NCBI RefSeq assembly: GCF_902805515.1
Contig: NZ_CADCTE010000090.1
Span: 1-42,402, forward strand
Source: an uncultured Arthrobacter sp.
GTDB taxonomy: Bacteria; Actinomycetota; Actinomycetes; Actinomycetales; Micrococcaceae
Direction of reading: 5' to 3'
Length of the DNA: 42,402 nt
The notes beneath the pieces were generated by a model that did not search any database, had not been told where the DNA came from, and saw only the letters and a list, made by a program, of their open reading frames with translations. Position numbers and translations under genes: made by a program. Below are positions 1-8,238 of this stretch, piece by piece (within the stretch, counting starts at the first letter, position 1; each line of letters begins with the position of its first letter).

Positions 1-96
1 AACCCGGCCGCCGATGGGGTGCTGACGACTCGCGGTCCGGTGTGCTTCCGCTGAGGCCAGCGCAACCGCTTCCCTGGCGGGCCCGGTCACGGGCAA

Positions 97-333
97 TCAA
101 GGATCTTCGGGGCCCCCGCGGTCACTGTCCCGGTCCTTTCTCGGAACAGTGACCACGAACCAAATGATGCCCAGGTAGAACAAGGTGCCCACAACCACGG
201 CCGGTACCGGGCCGAAGACGGCGTCCACCAGCAGGGCGATCGGCGGAGGGAAAACCAGGAGAAGCAGGCGCCCTGTGCTCAGTTCACGGCCGGTGATGTT
301 CCAGTTCCGCTTACGTCCGTTGGGCTCCCGCAT
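97..333 (-). CDS. Small two-helix membrane protein
   Basis: Encodes a 78-aa protein with a charged N-terminus, two hydrophobic segments (about residues 21-40 and 43-63, the first containing a PPP turn) and a polar tail rich in Asp, Arg and Gly. It starts 9 bases after the stop of the FAD-oxidase gene on the same strand, so the two are probably cotranscribed. No family is recognised and no catalytic motif is visible. The Shine-Dalgarno sequence is weak, so the reality of the gene rests on the membrane-protein pattern and its tight placement. Confidence 0.6.
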   Translation of the reverse strand: MREPNGRKRNWNITGRELSTGRLLLLVFPPPIALLVDAVFGPVPAVVVGTLFYLGIIWFVVTVPRKDRDSDRGGPEDP

Positions 334-342
334 CTCTGGAGA

Positions 343-1740
343 CTACAGTCCGCCGGACCCGCCCGCTGCGACAGGGCCCGAGAAAACGCCGCGGGGATCG
401 TACGCTGAGCTCACTCCGGCGAGTCGGGCGCGGATGTCGGCAGGCCAGGAGCGCACGGCTGCCTCGCCCGCAGGCTTCGCCTGGAAATTGATCATCGTCT
501 CGTCCGACAGCCAGGGAGCGAGACGGCCGGTGATACCCTCCATCACCCGGGGAAGGACCGATTCGAACAGACCCGGATCGGGAACCCCGGCCAGCAGGAG
601 CGAGTAATCCGAGCTGCGTCCGCCAACTGCGCTGCCCCCGGGTACGTCGCGGCGGGTGGCGCCGCCGAGATGGCGGACCTCGGCCGCTACCACCGGGACG
701 TCCACATCGGGGCCAACGGTTGCGAGGAGCGCCGCAGCGAAACCGGCGTCGGCGTGGGTCAGCAACCGCTGGACATTGCCGTCCCAGAGGGGGATGGGGT
801 CGGTCGGGTCGTTGTGGATCGAGCCGATGTCTGCGGCTGCCATCTCACCGACAGCGTCGATGAGCGCCGGTGCGACGCCACACAGCGGAGCGAGCAGGCG
901 CTGGCCCTCCGACGAGTCGCCGACATACGCCACCCTGAGGTGCAGTGCGGTCTTCCCGCGAAGGGGTTCCGGGATGAACTCAAGCGGGGGGAATCTGACG
1001 ATAGCCACAGATGACGTAAGGGCCTCCGGCACGGTCTTCGTCCATTCAAGCCACGCCGTGAACACCGTTCCGACATGCTCGGGGTCGAAAAACATCGAAC
1101 CGCCATAGAGGGTTTCCAGAGGCACGAGTTCGAGTTCCATGGCAGTGACGACGCCGAGGCCGCCCTTGCCGCCGCGCAGCGCCCAGAAGAGGTCGGGGGA
1201 GTGTGTGGCATCGGCATGGACAAGGTCGCCCTCGGCCGTGATGACACGGAAGGAACGGACCCAGTCGGAGGACATTCCAAAGGTGCGGGCGAGGGGCCCG
1301 ACGCCTCCGCCGAGGACGTAGCCGATTGCTCCGACGCCGGTTGACGATCCAACGACGGGAGCCAGTCCGTGCTTGGCCGCGGCGGTAACGACGTCGCTGA
1401 CTCGGTGGCCGGCCGCGACCGTGGCTGTCCGCGCCTCGGCGTCCACAGCCACCTCGCCCGCCAGCCTGGAGGTCGTCAGCATGAGCCCTTCGGTCACATT
1501 GACATAGGATCCGTGGCCCGTGGCGAAGACGGTCAGGGGCAGGGAGTTCTCCGTGGCGAAGCGGACGGCGGCCGCCACGTCGGCCTCTGACTCGGCTCCG
1601 ACGACGAGGTCCGGATCGTGTGTGACGAGCACATTGTAGGCGGCGACCTCCGCGGCCAGGGCGTCGTCACCGCGTGCGAATACCGGACCGGAGATGAGAG
1701 TTCGCAGTTCATTGAGCTGGTGGGCTGATACTTCTGCCAT
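343..1740 (-). CDS. FAD-binding oxidoreductase (PCMH / berberine-bridge type)
   Basis: Encodes a 465-aa flavoprotein of the PCMH/berberine-bridge-enzyme superfamily. The N-terminal FAD domain shows the family signature: a VVGAESEADVAAAVRFA strand-helix, ATGHGSY at about residues 73-79 (where related enzymes attach or contact FAD through His), GVGAIGYVLGGGVGPLART, and FWALRGGKGGLGVVTAMELEL. The C-terminus carries the BBE-like tail, with a Tyr-Asp-Pro-Arg-Gly-Val-Phe stretch. Such enzymes oxidise sugars, alcohols or amines with O2, giving H2O2; the substrate cannot be predicted. The next gene upstream is an RclA-like reductase on the same strand, but 429 bases separate them, so this gene probably has its own promoter. 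The start is the ATG after a GGGGGG-rich stretch. Confidence 0.88.
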   Translation of the reverse strand: MAEVSAHQLNELRTLISGPVFARGDDALAAEVAAYNVLVTHDPDLVVGAESEADVAAAVRFATENSLPLTVFATGHGSYVNVTEGLMLTTSRLAGEVAVDAEARTATVAAGHRVSDVVTAAAKHGLAPVVGSSTGVGAIGYVLGGGVGPLARTFGMSSDWVRSFRVITAEGDLVHADATHSPDLFWALRGGKGGLGVVTAMELELVPLETLYGGSMFFDPEHVGTVFTAWLEWTKTVPEALTSSVAIVRFPPLEFIPEPLRGKTALHLRVAYVGDSSEGQRLLAPLCGVAPALIDAVGEMAAADIGSIHNDPTDPIPLWDGNVQRLLTHADAGFAAALLATVGPDVDVPVVAAEVRHLGGATRRDVPGGSAVGGRSSDYSLLLAGVPDPGLFESVLPRVMEGITGRLAPWLSDETMINFQAKPAGEAAVRSWPADIRARLAGVSSAYDPRGVFSGPVAAGGSGGL

Positions 1741-2169
1741 GGGGGGCCTTTCAGGGATACGGGGGAATCTTCGGGGTGGAGCGTTCGGATGAGCAACGGT
1801 CGCCGGCCACCTGAGTGGCCGTCCGTCCGCGGAAGTAGCTGGACCTGGACGGCGGGTCCGGATGTCCAGACGGGCCCCATCGGACGGCTGCCATGAGGCG
1901 CCATAACGGTTTTGGGTTTGGAGGGTCCTGCGGACCCGGCTTGGCTCGGGCGCAACGGTCCCGCAAATTTTTGGCTACATGTTCAATTATACGGATAGTT
2001 TCCATGGAAGGTTCAATGGAGCCGGAAGTCGCCCAGCCGAGCAGTGAAAGCCGGGAGCGGGGAGGATGCAGGAGCAGGGGATGGGGCACCTGTCCGCTGC
2101 GGCCCGAGCCGATGAGCGGCCAGTTTCGGGGCCCAGAATGCGGGCCCAGAACGGGAGTTTGGAGGGCGC
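1741..2169. other. 429-bp intergenic region upstream of the FAD oxidase
   Basis: No convincing gene is visible on either strand. The notable content is the AT-richer patch at about 1975-2020, which holds a candidate minus-strand promoter and a 10-bp perfect palindrome (TTCCATGGAA, 2000-2009). The heptamer GTTCAAT occurs at 1981-1987 and again at 2011-2017, exactly 30 bases apart. The rest is GC-rich and unremarkable. Confidence 0.5.
1986..2016 (-). promoter_or_regulatory. Candidate sigma70-type promoter for the FAD oxidase
   Basis: Reading the minus strand, TTGAAC (2011-2016) is followed after 19 bases by a perfect TATAAT (1986-1991). The spacer is two bases longer than ideal. The palindrome TTCCATGGAA lies inside the spacer, where a bound regulator could block RNA polymerase. 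The untranslated leader would be about 240 bases. This is a motif match only, not a mapped start. Confidence 0.4.
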
Positions 2170-3594
2170 CTACGCCGCCTGGGCCGCCGAGCTTTCCTGC
2201 GCGTCGCTGCGTACGATGACGCCAATCACGTCGTTGAAGGCCTCGGTGGAACTTGGATGCGTGAAGATCGACTCCTGCAGCTGCGTCGCCGTGGTTCCGC
2301 TGCGTATCGCGAGGGCGACTACGTTGATCATTTCCTGCGAGTCGACGCTAAGCAGTGCCGCGCCAAGGATGAGGTCGGTGTCGAGGTCGATGATGAACTT
2401 CATCACACCTCGAATTTCTTCGACGATGTAGGCACGCGGCATGGCGAAGATCTCACCCACGTTCTGGCTGCCCACCTTGATCCTGTGTCCGGCGGCGCGT
2501 GCTTCCCTCTCGGTGAGGCCGACGGTCGCGAGCGGCGGTGAAATGAAGAGGGTGCGGGGGATGGAATGGCGGTCGGCGGTGCTGCGTTTGCCCTCGCCGA
2601 TCAGTTGGTCGAGCACAATGCGGGAGTCATCGAGCGAGACATAGGTGAACTGTGGTCCACCGTTGACGTCGCCCAGGGCGAAAATGTGGGACTGGCTGGT
2701 TCGCAGAAACTCATCCACAACGACGGCGCCCCGCGGCGTGGTGCTCACGCCGGCCGCTTCGAGGCCGAGGTCCTTCGTTGCAGGTGCGCGGCCGGTTGCA
2801 GGGAGGACCGCGTCCGCCTCGACCGTGAACTGCTCGCCGTTGCGCTCGTAGGTGACGACGGCGCCGCCGTCGGCGTCGCTGATTTCGAGCACGTTGGCGT
2901 TCGTGACGATGTTGATGCCCTCGTTTTCGAGGATGGTGATGGCGGTCCGGGCGACATCGTCGTCCTCACGCCGAAGGATCTGGGAGGTCATCTCGAGGAT
3001 TGTGACTTCGGAGCCAAAGGTGCGATAGACGGAGCCCAGTTCGAGGCCAAGGTATCCGCCACCGATGATGACGAGGTGGGCGGGCAGATCCGTCCGGTGA
3101 ATGAGGTCGGTACTCGTGATGACATGGGCGCTGTCCCGGATACCCTTTATGTCCGGGATGATCGGCTGGGATCCGGTGTTGATGAGGATTGTGTCTCCCG
3201 TGACGGTCACCTGGCGGCCGTTGACGTCGACGTTCACGGTGTGCGGGTCGACGAACGTTCCCTTTCCCGTGAGGATGGTGAGGGAATCGTGGGCGTCGAG
3301 CACCTGGTAGTTGACGTCACGGAACGTTGAGGTGAGCTGGTGCACGGTGGTGACCGAGCGGCGGTACCAGTCGTCGGGAGAGTCCTCCTCCCGGCGGTTG
3401 TGCGCGTGGTAGACCAGCGCCTTGGTCGGCACGCAGCCGACGTTGGGGCAGGTTCCGCCATACATCAGCGGGGATTGCTCGATCAGGACGACCCGTTTGC
3501 CGAGATGACCGAGCGTCGACGCGGCAGTTTTCCCGCCCTTGCCGAAACCGATCACGATGACGTCCGCGGCGATGGTGCTCGGTGTGGTGTCCAT
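2170..3594 (-). CDS. rclA: RclA-like hypothiocyanous acid reductase (flavin disulfide reductase)
   Basis: A 474-aa pyridine nucleotide-disulfide oxidoreductase. The FAD dinucleotide site is IGFGKGGK (about 15-22), the redox-active pair is C49 and C54 in GTCPNVGCVPTK, the NAD(P)H site is IIGGGYLGLELG, and the C-terminal dimerisation domain ends with HPSSTEAFND (His near 446, Glu near 451). The stretches MYGGTCPNVGC, QFTYVSLDDSRIV, GEGKRST and SQEMINVV match E. coli RclA closely from memory. They distinguish it from dihydrolipoamide dehydrogenase and mercuric reductase. RclA reduces hypothiocyanous acid with NAD(P)H and protects against reactive chlorine and peroxidase-derived oxidants. No rclR-like AraC regulator is nearby. 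The start ATG is the only good one; no other rcl gene is adjacent. Confidence 0.85.
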   Translation of the reverse strand: MDTTPSTIAADVIVIGFGKGGKTAASTLGHLGKRVVLIEQSPLMYGGTCPNVGCVPTKALVYHAHNRREEDSPDDWYRRSVTTVHQLTSTFRDVNYQVLDAHDSLTILTGKGTFVDPHTVNVDVNGRQVTVTGDTILINTGSQPIIPDIKGIRDSAHVITSTDLIHRTDLPAHLVIIGGGYLGLELGSVYRTFGSEVTILEMTSQILRREDDDVARTAITILENEGINIVTNANVLEISDADGGAVVTYERNGEQFTVEADAVLPATGRAPATKDLGLEAAGVSTTPRGAVVVDEFLRTSQSHIFALGDVNGGPQFTYVSLDDSRIVLDQLIGEGKRSTADRHSIPRTLFISPPLATVGLTEREARAAGHRIKVGSQNVGEIFAMPRAYIVEEIRGVMKFIIDLDTDLILGAALLSVDSQEMINVVALAIRSGTTATQLQESIFTHPSSTEAFNDVIGVIVRSDAQESSAAQAA

Positions 3595-3696
3595 GCTTCA
3601 AGGATGATCCTGGGCGGGACGAGCTCACTAGCATAATGCAGCTTATTACTGCCCGGGCTGACGTGTCGGAGCTGAGGGTAGGGAGGGCCCTCGGGG

Positions 3697-4209
3697 TCAT
3701 TGCACTTGGAATTTGAACCCGCGGTGCGATCCGACAAACCCGAGTCGTTCGTAGAAGCGGTGGGCACCCTCACGCTCCTGATCAGAGGTGAGCTGTACGA
3801 GGGAGGCCCCGGTTGCTGCTGCCGCGGTCGTGGTAACCCAGCGCATCATCGCCGAACCTATGCCGCTGGAGCGTTCGATGCTGCGGACGCGCACCGCTTC
3901 CACCAGGAGCCGGGTGGCGCCGCCGCGGGAGAGACCAGGAATGCGGGTGAGCTGCATAGTGGCGACGGCATCGCCGCGGTCGTCCACGACAAGGAGGACC
4001 TCGTTGGAGGAGTCAGCTGTAAGCTCCTTAAGCGCGGAGAGGTACGCCGCGCTGTCCAATTCCACGAAGCGGTCTCCCCGGGCTGCGCTGATCGGGTCGT
4101 CGGAGAGGAGAAACATGAGCGCGCCGAGGTCGCTCTCAGCAACCCGCCGGAGCCTGAACGTTCGATGGTTGGTGGAAAGGACGTCGGGAAGGGGCAAGGC
4201 TGCGATCAC
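3697..4209 (-). CDS. GNAT-family N-acetyltransferase
   Basis: A 170-aa GNAT protein. The first half has a short fold-entry segment (FRLRRVAESDLGALMFLLSDD). The acetyl-CoA part shows LLVEAVRVRSIERSSGIGSAMMRWV, where RSSGIGSAM corresponds to the motif A pyrophosphate loop (usual R-x-x-G-x-G/A). The C-terminal HRFYERLGFVGSHRGFKF is the typical motif B ending. These enzymes transfer an acetyl group from acetyl-CoA to an amine; the substrate is not predictable. It is one of four intact GNAT genes in this window and lies 84 bases from another one on the same strand. Confidence 0.82.
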   Translation of the reverse strand: MIAALPLPDVLSTNHRTFRLRRVAESDLGALMFLLSDDPISAARGDRFVELDSAAYLSALKELTADSSNEVLLVVDDRGDAVATMQLTRIPGLSRGGATRLLVEAVRVRSIERSSGIGSAMMRWVTTTAAAATGASLVQLTSDQEREGAHRFYERLGFVGSHRGFKFQVQ

Positions 4210-4293
4210 AGCTTCAGCATTTCATGGACAATGCATTTCATAGACGATGCAATGCCACCTCCCGGGCACCGCGCAGTGCGTGTAGGCCAAGCG

Positions 4294-4710
4294 CTATCGG
4301 GTACGGGCCATCAGTCTGGTCGGGTCGGCAAGCGCGGTAAAGCCGAACTGGGCGTAGAGCCCGTGAGCGTCACCAGTGGACAACAGGATCCGACTCAGTC
4401 CCAGCGCTTCAAGATCATTCACAACCCCGGCCGTCAGCATCTTGCCGATTCCTTGTCCCCGCACTTCCGCTGCGACAAACACGTCACAGAGCCAGGCGAA
4501 CGTCACCCCGTCGGTGATGACGCGGCCGTACGCGACCTGCGCGCCGGTCCCGGCGTCGTACACCCCGTAGTTGCGGGAAGCATCTATAGCCTCATCTTGG
4601 GTGCGGCGCGACCGACCCGTGGCCCAATAGGACTGCTCACTGAGCCACCGGTGGACGCGGCCGCGGTCGATCCGGCTGGTTGCCGTGGAAAAGAAGTACC
4701 TATCGCTCAT
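4294..4710 (-). CDS. GNAT-family N-acetyltransferase
   Basis: A 138-aa compact GNAT. The order of elements is a short N-terminal strand (YFFSTATSRID), the substrate loop around SYWATGRSRR, beta strands VAYGRVITDGVTFAWLCDVFV, the acetyl-CoA loop RGQGIGKML (canonical R/Q-x-x-G-x-G/A), and HGLYAQFGFTALADP at the C-terminus. SYWATGRSRR followed by VAYGRVITD is the layout of the small YjdJ/YitI-like acetyltransferases common in Actinobacteria. It is followed on the same strand by the GNAT at 3697 and faces the methyltransferase at 4855 across a 144-base divergent gap that should hold both promoters. Confidence 0.85.
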   Translation of the reverse strand: MSDRYFFSTATSRIDRGRVHRWLSEQSYWATGRSRRTQDEAIDASRNYGVYDAGTGAQVAYGRVITDGVTFAWLCDVFVAAEVRGQGIGKMLTAGVVNDLEALGLSRILLSTGDAHGLYAQFGFTALADPTRLMARTR

Positions 4711-4854
4711 GACAACACCCTAGAGGGGAGTGGTGGGCCGGCGGCCAACGTAGGGGCCGGTGCCGGGCTGCGGGTCCATGAAGGAGTTGCTCACGGGGTG
4801 AAGGATGACTCGCATTTGCAGGGGTCCTGGCTGTCCTCTGCATAGACTCGCGGA

Positions 4855-5700
4855 ATGGATACGAGCCGGATTGCGATCGACTGGGCCGCTGCACGGGAAA
4901 GCAACCGTGCCAACTGGGAGGACCGGGTGCCCCTGCACGAAGAGGCATACGGGATTGAGCAGCTGGATGATCCCAGCCATTTGACCCCGGTTGTGCGCAC
5001 GGATCTGGCCGCGCTCGCACCCTTCCTCCCGGGTGGAACGGTCTCCGGCCTGGACGTGTGCCATCTGCAGTGCCATATCGGTACTGACTCGCTCTCTCTG
5101 GCAAGGGCAGGCGCCCGGGTCACCGGCGTGGATTTCTCCCCGGCAGCCCTGCAATCTGCAGCCCGCCTGGCGGATCGGCTCGGCATTGATGCGACGTGGG
5201 TCGAAAGTGATGTACTCGAGGCCCGTGCCGCTGTGGCCGGAGACTTCGACCTCGTCTACACCAGCATTGGAACCATCAACTGGTTGCCGGACCTGGACCG
5301 CTGGGCAAGCCAGGTGGCGGCGCTCCTACGGGATGGAGGCTTGTTCTACATTCGGGATGGGCACCCTGCTCTCTACTCCATCGACGAGCACGCCGAAGGA
5401 TTGCAGCTTCGCTACCCGTACTTCGGCGACGGGCAGGCGCAGCTCTGGGACGACGCGACCACCTATGCCGGAGACGGCAAGGTGGACCACCAGCGGACGT
5501 ATCAGTGGGCGCATCCCTTGTCCGAGATCATCAACTCCCTCATTGGGGTGGGCCTTCAGATTCTCCGTGTTGACGAGGGCACATCGCTGCCGTGGAAATT
5601 CTCTCCCCGCATGGTCGAGGTGCCAGGCGGTTTCGCCTGGCCGATAGGCGAGCGCGACCTCGTGCCGTGCACGTTTACCGTCATTGCGCGGAAGCCGTGA
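4855..5700 (+). CDS. Class I SAM-dependent methyltransferase
   Basis: A 281-aa class I methyltransferase. Motif I is LDVCHLQCHIGTDSLSLARAG at about residues 66-86, an altered form of the usual D/E-x-G-x-G-x-G in which Cys, His and Gln stand in the glycine loop; VTGVDFS ends with the acidic residue that binds the SAM ribose. LVYTSIGTINWLPDLDRW is the motif IV/V region, and LLRDGGLFYIRDGHP is motif VI. The C-terminal third (YAGDGKVDHQRTYQWAHPLSEII) matches a widespread actinobacterial family of unknown substrate. Its stop overlaps the GTG start of the YunG-like gene (GTGA), so the two are translationally coupled and may act in the same pathway. Confidence 0.85.
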   Translation: MDTSRIAIDWAAARESNRANWEDRVPLHEEAYGIEQLDDPSHLTPVVRTDLAALAPFLPGGTVSGLDVCHLQCHIGTDSLSLARAGARVTGVDFSPAALQSAARLADRLGIDATWVESDVLEARAAVAGDFDLVYTSIGTINWLPDLDRWASQVAALLRDGGLFYIRDGHPALYSIDEHAEGLQLRYPYFGDGQAQLWDDATTYAGDGKVDHQRTYQWAHPLSEIINSLIGVGLQILRVDEGTSLPWKFSPRMVEVPGGFAWPIGERDLVPCTFTVIARKP

Positions 5701-6095
5701 CTTTCACGATGCTCCAGCTTGAGCAGGCCCTCCGTCGGTCCTGGGGCGCAGACACGACGTGTCTCGATGCCGCCCGCCTCGCCCAGTGGAGGCCGGACGA
5801 CCCTTCCCGCGGACAGTGCGGGCCAACCGCCCTCGTCATCCAGGACCTCCTGGGCGGTGACCTTCTCATTGCTGACGTCAACGGCGGGGGCGAGGAGGAC
5901 GAGGTCCACTATTGGAATCGATTCCCCAGCGGCCTGGAGATCGACCTGACCCGCGAACAGTTCCAACCCCACCGCATCATCGGGGCGCCGCGCGTCGTCG
6001 TTCGACCGGCAGGCGGGCCGCGGGCGTACGCAGAGGAGTACCGGCTGCTTCGTGCAAGGGTGCTGTCCGCGCTCGCCGACCGCAGGATTGAGTGA
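5697..6095 (+). CDS. YunG-like protein with papain-like Cys/His/Asp pattern
   Basis: A 132-aa protein if started at the GTG at 5697, which overlaps the upstream stop codon; ATG 5709 would give 128 aa. It contains WGADTTC, then PSRGQCGPTALVIQDLLGG, DEVHYWNRFPSGLEIDLTREQF and a C-terminal helix. This is the conserved core of the YunG family known from Bacillus and actinobacteria. The order of Cys (QCGPTA), His (VHYWNR) and Asp (EIDLT) resembles the catalytic triad of papain-fold peptidases and transglutaminases. I therefore infer, without proof, a thiol hydrolase or amidase activity. Coupling to the methyltransferase suggests a two-gene operon. Confidence 0.75.
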   Translation: MTFTMLQLEQALRRSWGADTTCLDAARLAQWRPDDPSRGQCGPTALVIQDLLGGDLLIADVNGGGEEDEVHYWNRFPSGLEIDLTREQFQPHRIIGAPRVVVRPAGGPRAYAEEYRLLRARVLSALADRRIE

Positions 6096-6217
6096 GCAAT
6101 GATCGGTCTACCCCACCAGGTACGGTTCCAGCGCCGTCGCCAATTGTCCGAAGGCGTGCGCGGACGTGATGCCCGATGGCTTGAGGCACCATCACCTGCG
6201 GGGTTACGGTGTGGATT

Positions 6218-6931
6218 ATGTATTTGGAAAACCTCGTCTTCGACGCCGCCGAACCGCAGCGGCTGGGCCGGTTCTGGGAAGCGGTGATCGGCGGCGAGCG
6301 GCTCACCGACGGATCTGACGCTTTCGAGACGCGGCTGGCGGTCGAGGGCGGACCGGTGCTCGACCTGTGCTTCCAGCGCGTCGCCGAACCTCATTCCGAT
6401 TCAACTCCCCGGCTCCATTTGGACCTCGCCGGTGGAGCGCGTCAGGCCGACGAGGTCGATCGGCTGCTCGCGCTCGGTGCACGGCACCTGGACATCGGCC
6501 AGGGCGACGTGCCGTGGGTGGTACTTGCCGATCCCGAGGGAAATCCTTATTGCGTCATGGAGGACCGTGATGCGTACGTCGGCACCGGCCCGATTGCAGG
6601 GCTCCCGCTCGACTCCTCCGATCCGAACCGCGACCTTGAGTTTTGGTCCTGGCTGACCGGTTGGACCCCAGGTCCCGGCACGTCCCTCCGCCATCCCTCG
6701 CAGCGGGGACCTCTCCTCGAGCTGTGCCCCGAAGTGCTTCCGAAGGGAGCCGAAAAGAACCGGCTTCACCTCGACATCCGGCTGGAGGGTGGAGATGATC
6801 CGGATGAGGTCGCGGCAGGCATCGCGAAGCGCGGCGGCCGGGAGCTCCACCCGGGCTGGGGTGACCTGCCGTGGCGGATCTACGCCGATCCATCGGGCAA
6901 CGAGCTGTGCGTGCTGCCGGCGCGGTCGTAA
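6218..6931 (+). CDS. VOC-family protein with two glyoxalase-like modules
   Basis: A 237-aa protein of two vicinal-oxygen-chelate modules. Module 1 begins YLENLVFDAAEPQRLGRFWEAVIGG and ends WVVLADPEGNPYCVM; module 2 runs from LPLDSSDPNRDLEFWSWLTGW to WRIYADPSGNELCVLP. Each half holds the typical DLEFW helix and the ADPxGNxxCV strand. HLDLAGG and HLDIRLEGGD give one His per module, as in the common actinobacterial 'VOC family protein' with DUF6-like layout. Most such proteins bind a small ligand or metal; no specific reaction can be assigned. An in-frame GTG nine bases upstream (6209) is an alternative start. The sequence GGGGTT lies upstream of the ATG. Confidence 0.82.
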   Translation: MYLENLVFDAAEPQRLGRFWEAVIGGERLTDGSDAFETRLAVEGGPVLDLCFQRVAEPHSDSTPRLHLDLAGGARQADEVDRLLALGARHLDIGQGDVPWVVLADPEGNPYCVMEDRDAYVGTGPIAGLPLDSSDPNRDLEFWSWLTGWTPGPGTSLRHPSQRGPLLELCPEVLPKGAEKNRLHLDIRLEGGDDPDEVAAGIAKRGGRELHPGWGDLPWRIYADPSGNELCVLPARS

Positions 6932-6934
6932 GGT

Positions 6935-6951
6935 ACTGCCACACGGGCAGT
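6935..6951 (+). terminator. Weak hairpin after the VOC gene
   Basis: ACTGCC and GGCAGT form a 6-bp stem with a 5-base loop four bases after the VOC stop codon. There is no U tract, so this is a terminator candidate only by position. Confidence 0.3.
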
Positions 6952-7025
6952 CACCCGGCCCTCAAGCCGGCCGCTCCCCGCCGACTTCACCGGGATGATC
7001 CGATCACCGATACCGCAGGAGCAGC

Positions 7026-8177
7026 ATGAAGATCATGCATACGGCAACCCGGCTCGTCGTCTCTCTCACGACGGCGGCGCTCCTGACCTCCTGCACCGGC
7101 GCAGGGGACAGCTCCGCTCCCGCCGCCACCGCCGGACCTGCCGCCCCCACGTCATCGGCCTCGCCCGCGCCTGCCGCGACGGCAGGACCCGCGGCGGAAC
7201 CCGGTCAGACAACAGGCCCGGACGGTCCCCGGGTCGTCTCTGAGGGGCTTGAAGCACCCTGGTCCGTAGTCCTCCTGGACGGGATGGCGTTGGTCAGTGA
7301 GCGTGACAGCTCCCGGATCCTCGAGATCTCCGCCGACGGCGCGCAGCGCGTCGCCGCGACCATCGAGGGAGTCACGGGCACGGGGGAGGGAGGCCTGCTG
7401 GGGCTGGCGGTGGATGCTGAGCGGCGACTGTACGTGTACTCGACCGCAGCCGACGGCAACCGCATCCAACGATTCCCCATCACCGGGGCCCCGGGAGCAT
7501 TGGAACTCGGCGAAGCCGAAACGCTCCTCACCGGCATTCCGGCGGCGAGGAATCACGACGGCGGACGCATCGCCTTTGGCCCCGACGGCATGCTGTATGC
7601 CACCACCGGAGATGCCGGCCAACCTGATATCGCGCAGGACAGGACCTCCCTGGGCGGGAAGATTCTTCGGATGGAAGCGGACGGGAGTGTCCCTGAGGAC
7701 AATCCATTCCCCGGCTCCCTCGTCTACAGCTACGGCCACCGGAACCCGCAGGGACTTGCCTGGGACGACGCCGGCACCCTCTACGCGGCCGAGTTCGGGC
7801 AGAACACCTGGGATGAACTGAACATCATCACGCCTGGATCAAACTACGGATGGCCGATCGTCGAAGGCATTGCGGGATCGGAGGAATTCACCGACCCCGT
7901 GCAGCAGTGGACGCCGGAAACGGCCAGCCCCAGCGGCATCACCCATCTCAACGGAACGATCTACATCGCGAACCTCCGCGGGCGGGTCCTTCGCGCCGTG
8001 CCGGTCGAGGACACCAGCACGTCAACCGACCTCTTTGCCGGCGAATACGGTCGGATCCGCGACGTCATTCCCGGACCCCAGAACACCTTGTGGATCCTCA
8101 CCAGCAACACCGATGGCCGAGGCCGGCCCGACGCGGACGACGACCGCCTGATCAGTATTCCTCCGGCGCGGCCTTAA
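7026..8177 (+). CDS. PQQ-dependent sugar (glucose/sorbosone-type) dehydrogenase, lipoprotein
   Basis: A 383-aa exported beta-propeller enzyme. The N-terminus has a lipoprotein signal with lipobox LTSC (Cys 19), then an Ala/Pro/Ser-rich linker to about residue 60. The propeller shows family hallmarks: LEAPWSVV, GEGGLLGLAVD, RNHDGGRIAFGPDGMLY (general-base His), TTGDAGQ, SLGGKILRM, YSYGHRNPQGLAW and AAEFGQNTWDELN followed by NYGWP. These residues bind PQQ and Ca2+ in soluble glucose dehydrogenase and the YliI/Asd family. It should oxidise an aldose or similar polyol outside the membrane. No PQQ biosynthesis genes are in the window, so the cofactor must come from elsewhere. AGGAG at 7017-7021 is a good ribosome binding site for ATG 7026. 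Confidence 0.87.
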   Translation: MKIMHTATRLVVSLTTAALLTSCTGAGDSSAPAATAGPAAPTSSASPAPAATAGPAAEPGQTTGPDGPRVVSEGLEAPWSVVLLDGMALVSERDSSRILEISADGAQRVAATIEGVTGTGEGGLLGLAVDAERRLYVYSTAADGNRIQRFPITGAPGALELGEAETLLTGIPAARNHDGGRIAFGPDGMLYATTGDAGQPDIAQDRTSLGGKILRMEADGSVPEDNPFPGSLVYSYGHRNPQGLAWDDAGTLYAAEFGQNTWDELNIITPGSNYGWPIVEGIAGSEEFTDPVQQWTPETASPSGITHLNGTIYIANLRGRVLRAVPVEDTSTSTDLFAGEYGRIRDVIPGPQNTLWILTSNTDGRGRPDADDDRLISIPPARP

Positions 8178-8238
8178 GGTCCGCCTCGGCCGCGTGGGCG
8201 TCCAGCAGACATCAGCCGGATCACTCCGGGATCGGAAA

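Noticed and set aside
2566..3330. Plus-strand frame of 254 codons inside the RclA gene
   Set aside because: Asp/Val-rich antisense pattern produced by the codon bias of the real gene.
3700..4845. Plus-strand frame of 381 codons opposite two GNAT genes
   Set aside because: Low-complexity antisense frame that spans both acetyltransferases and their gap.
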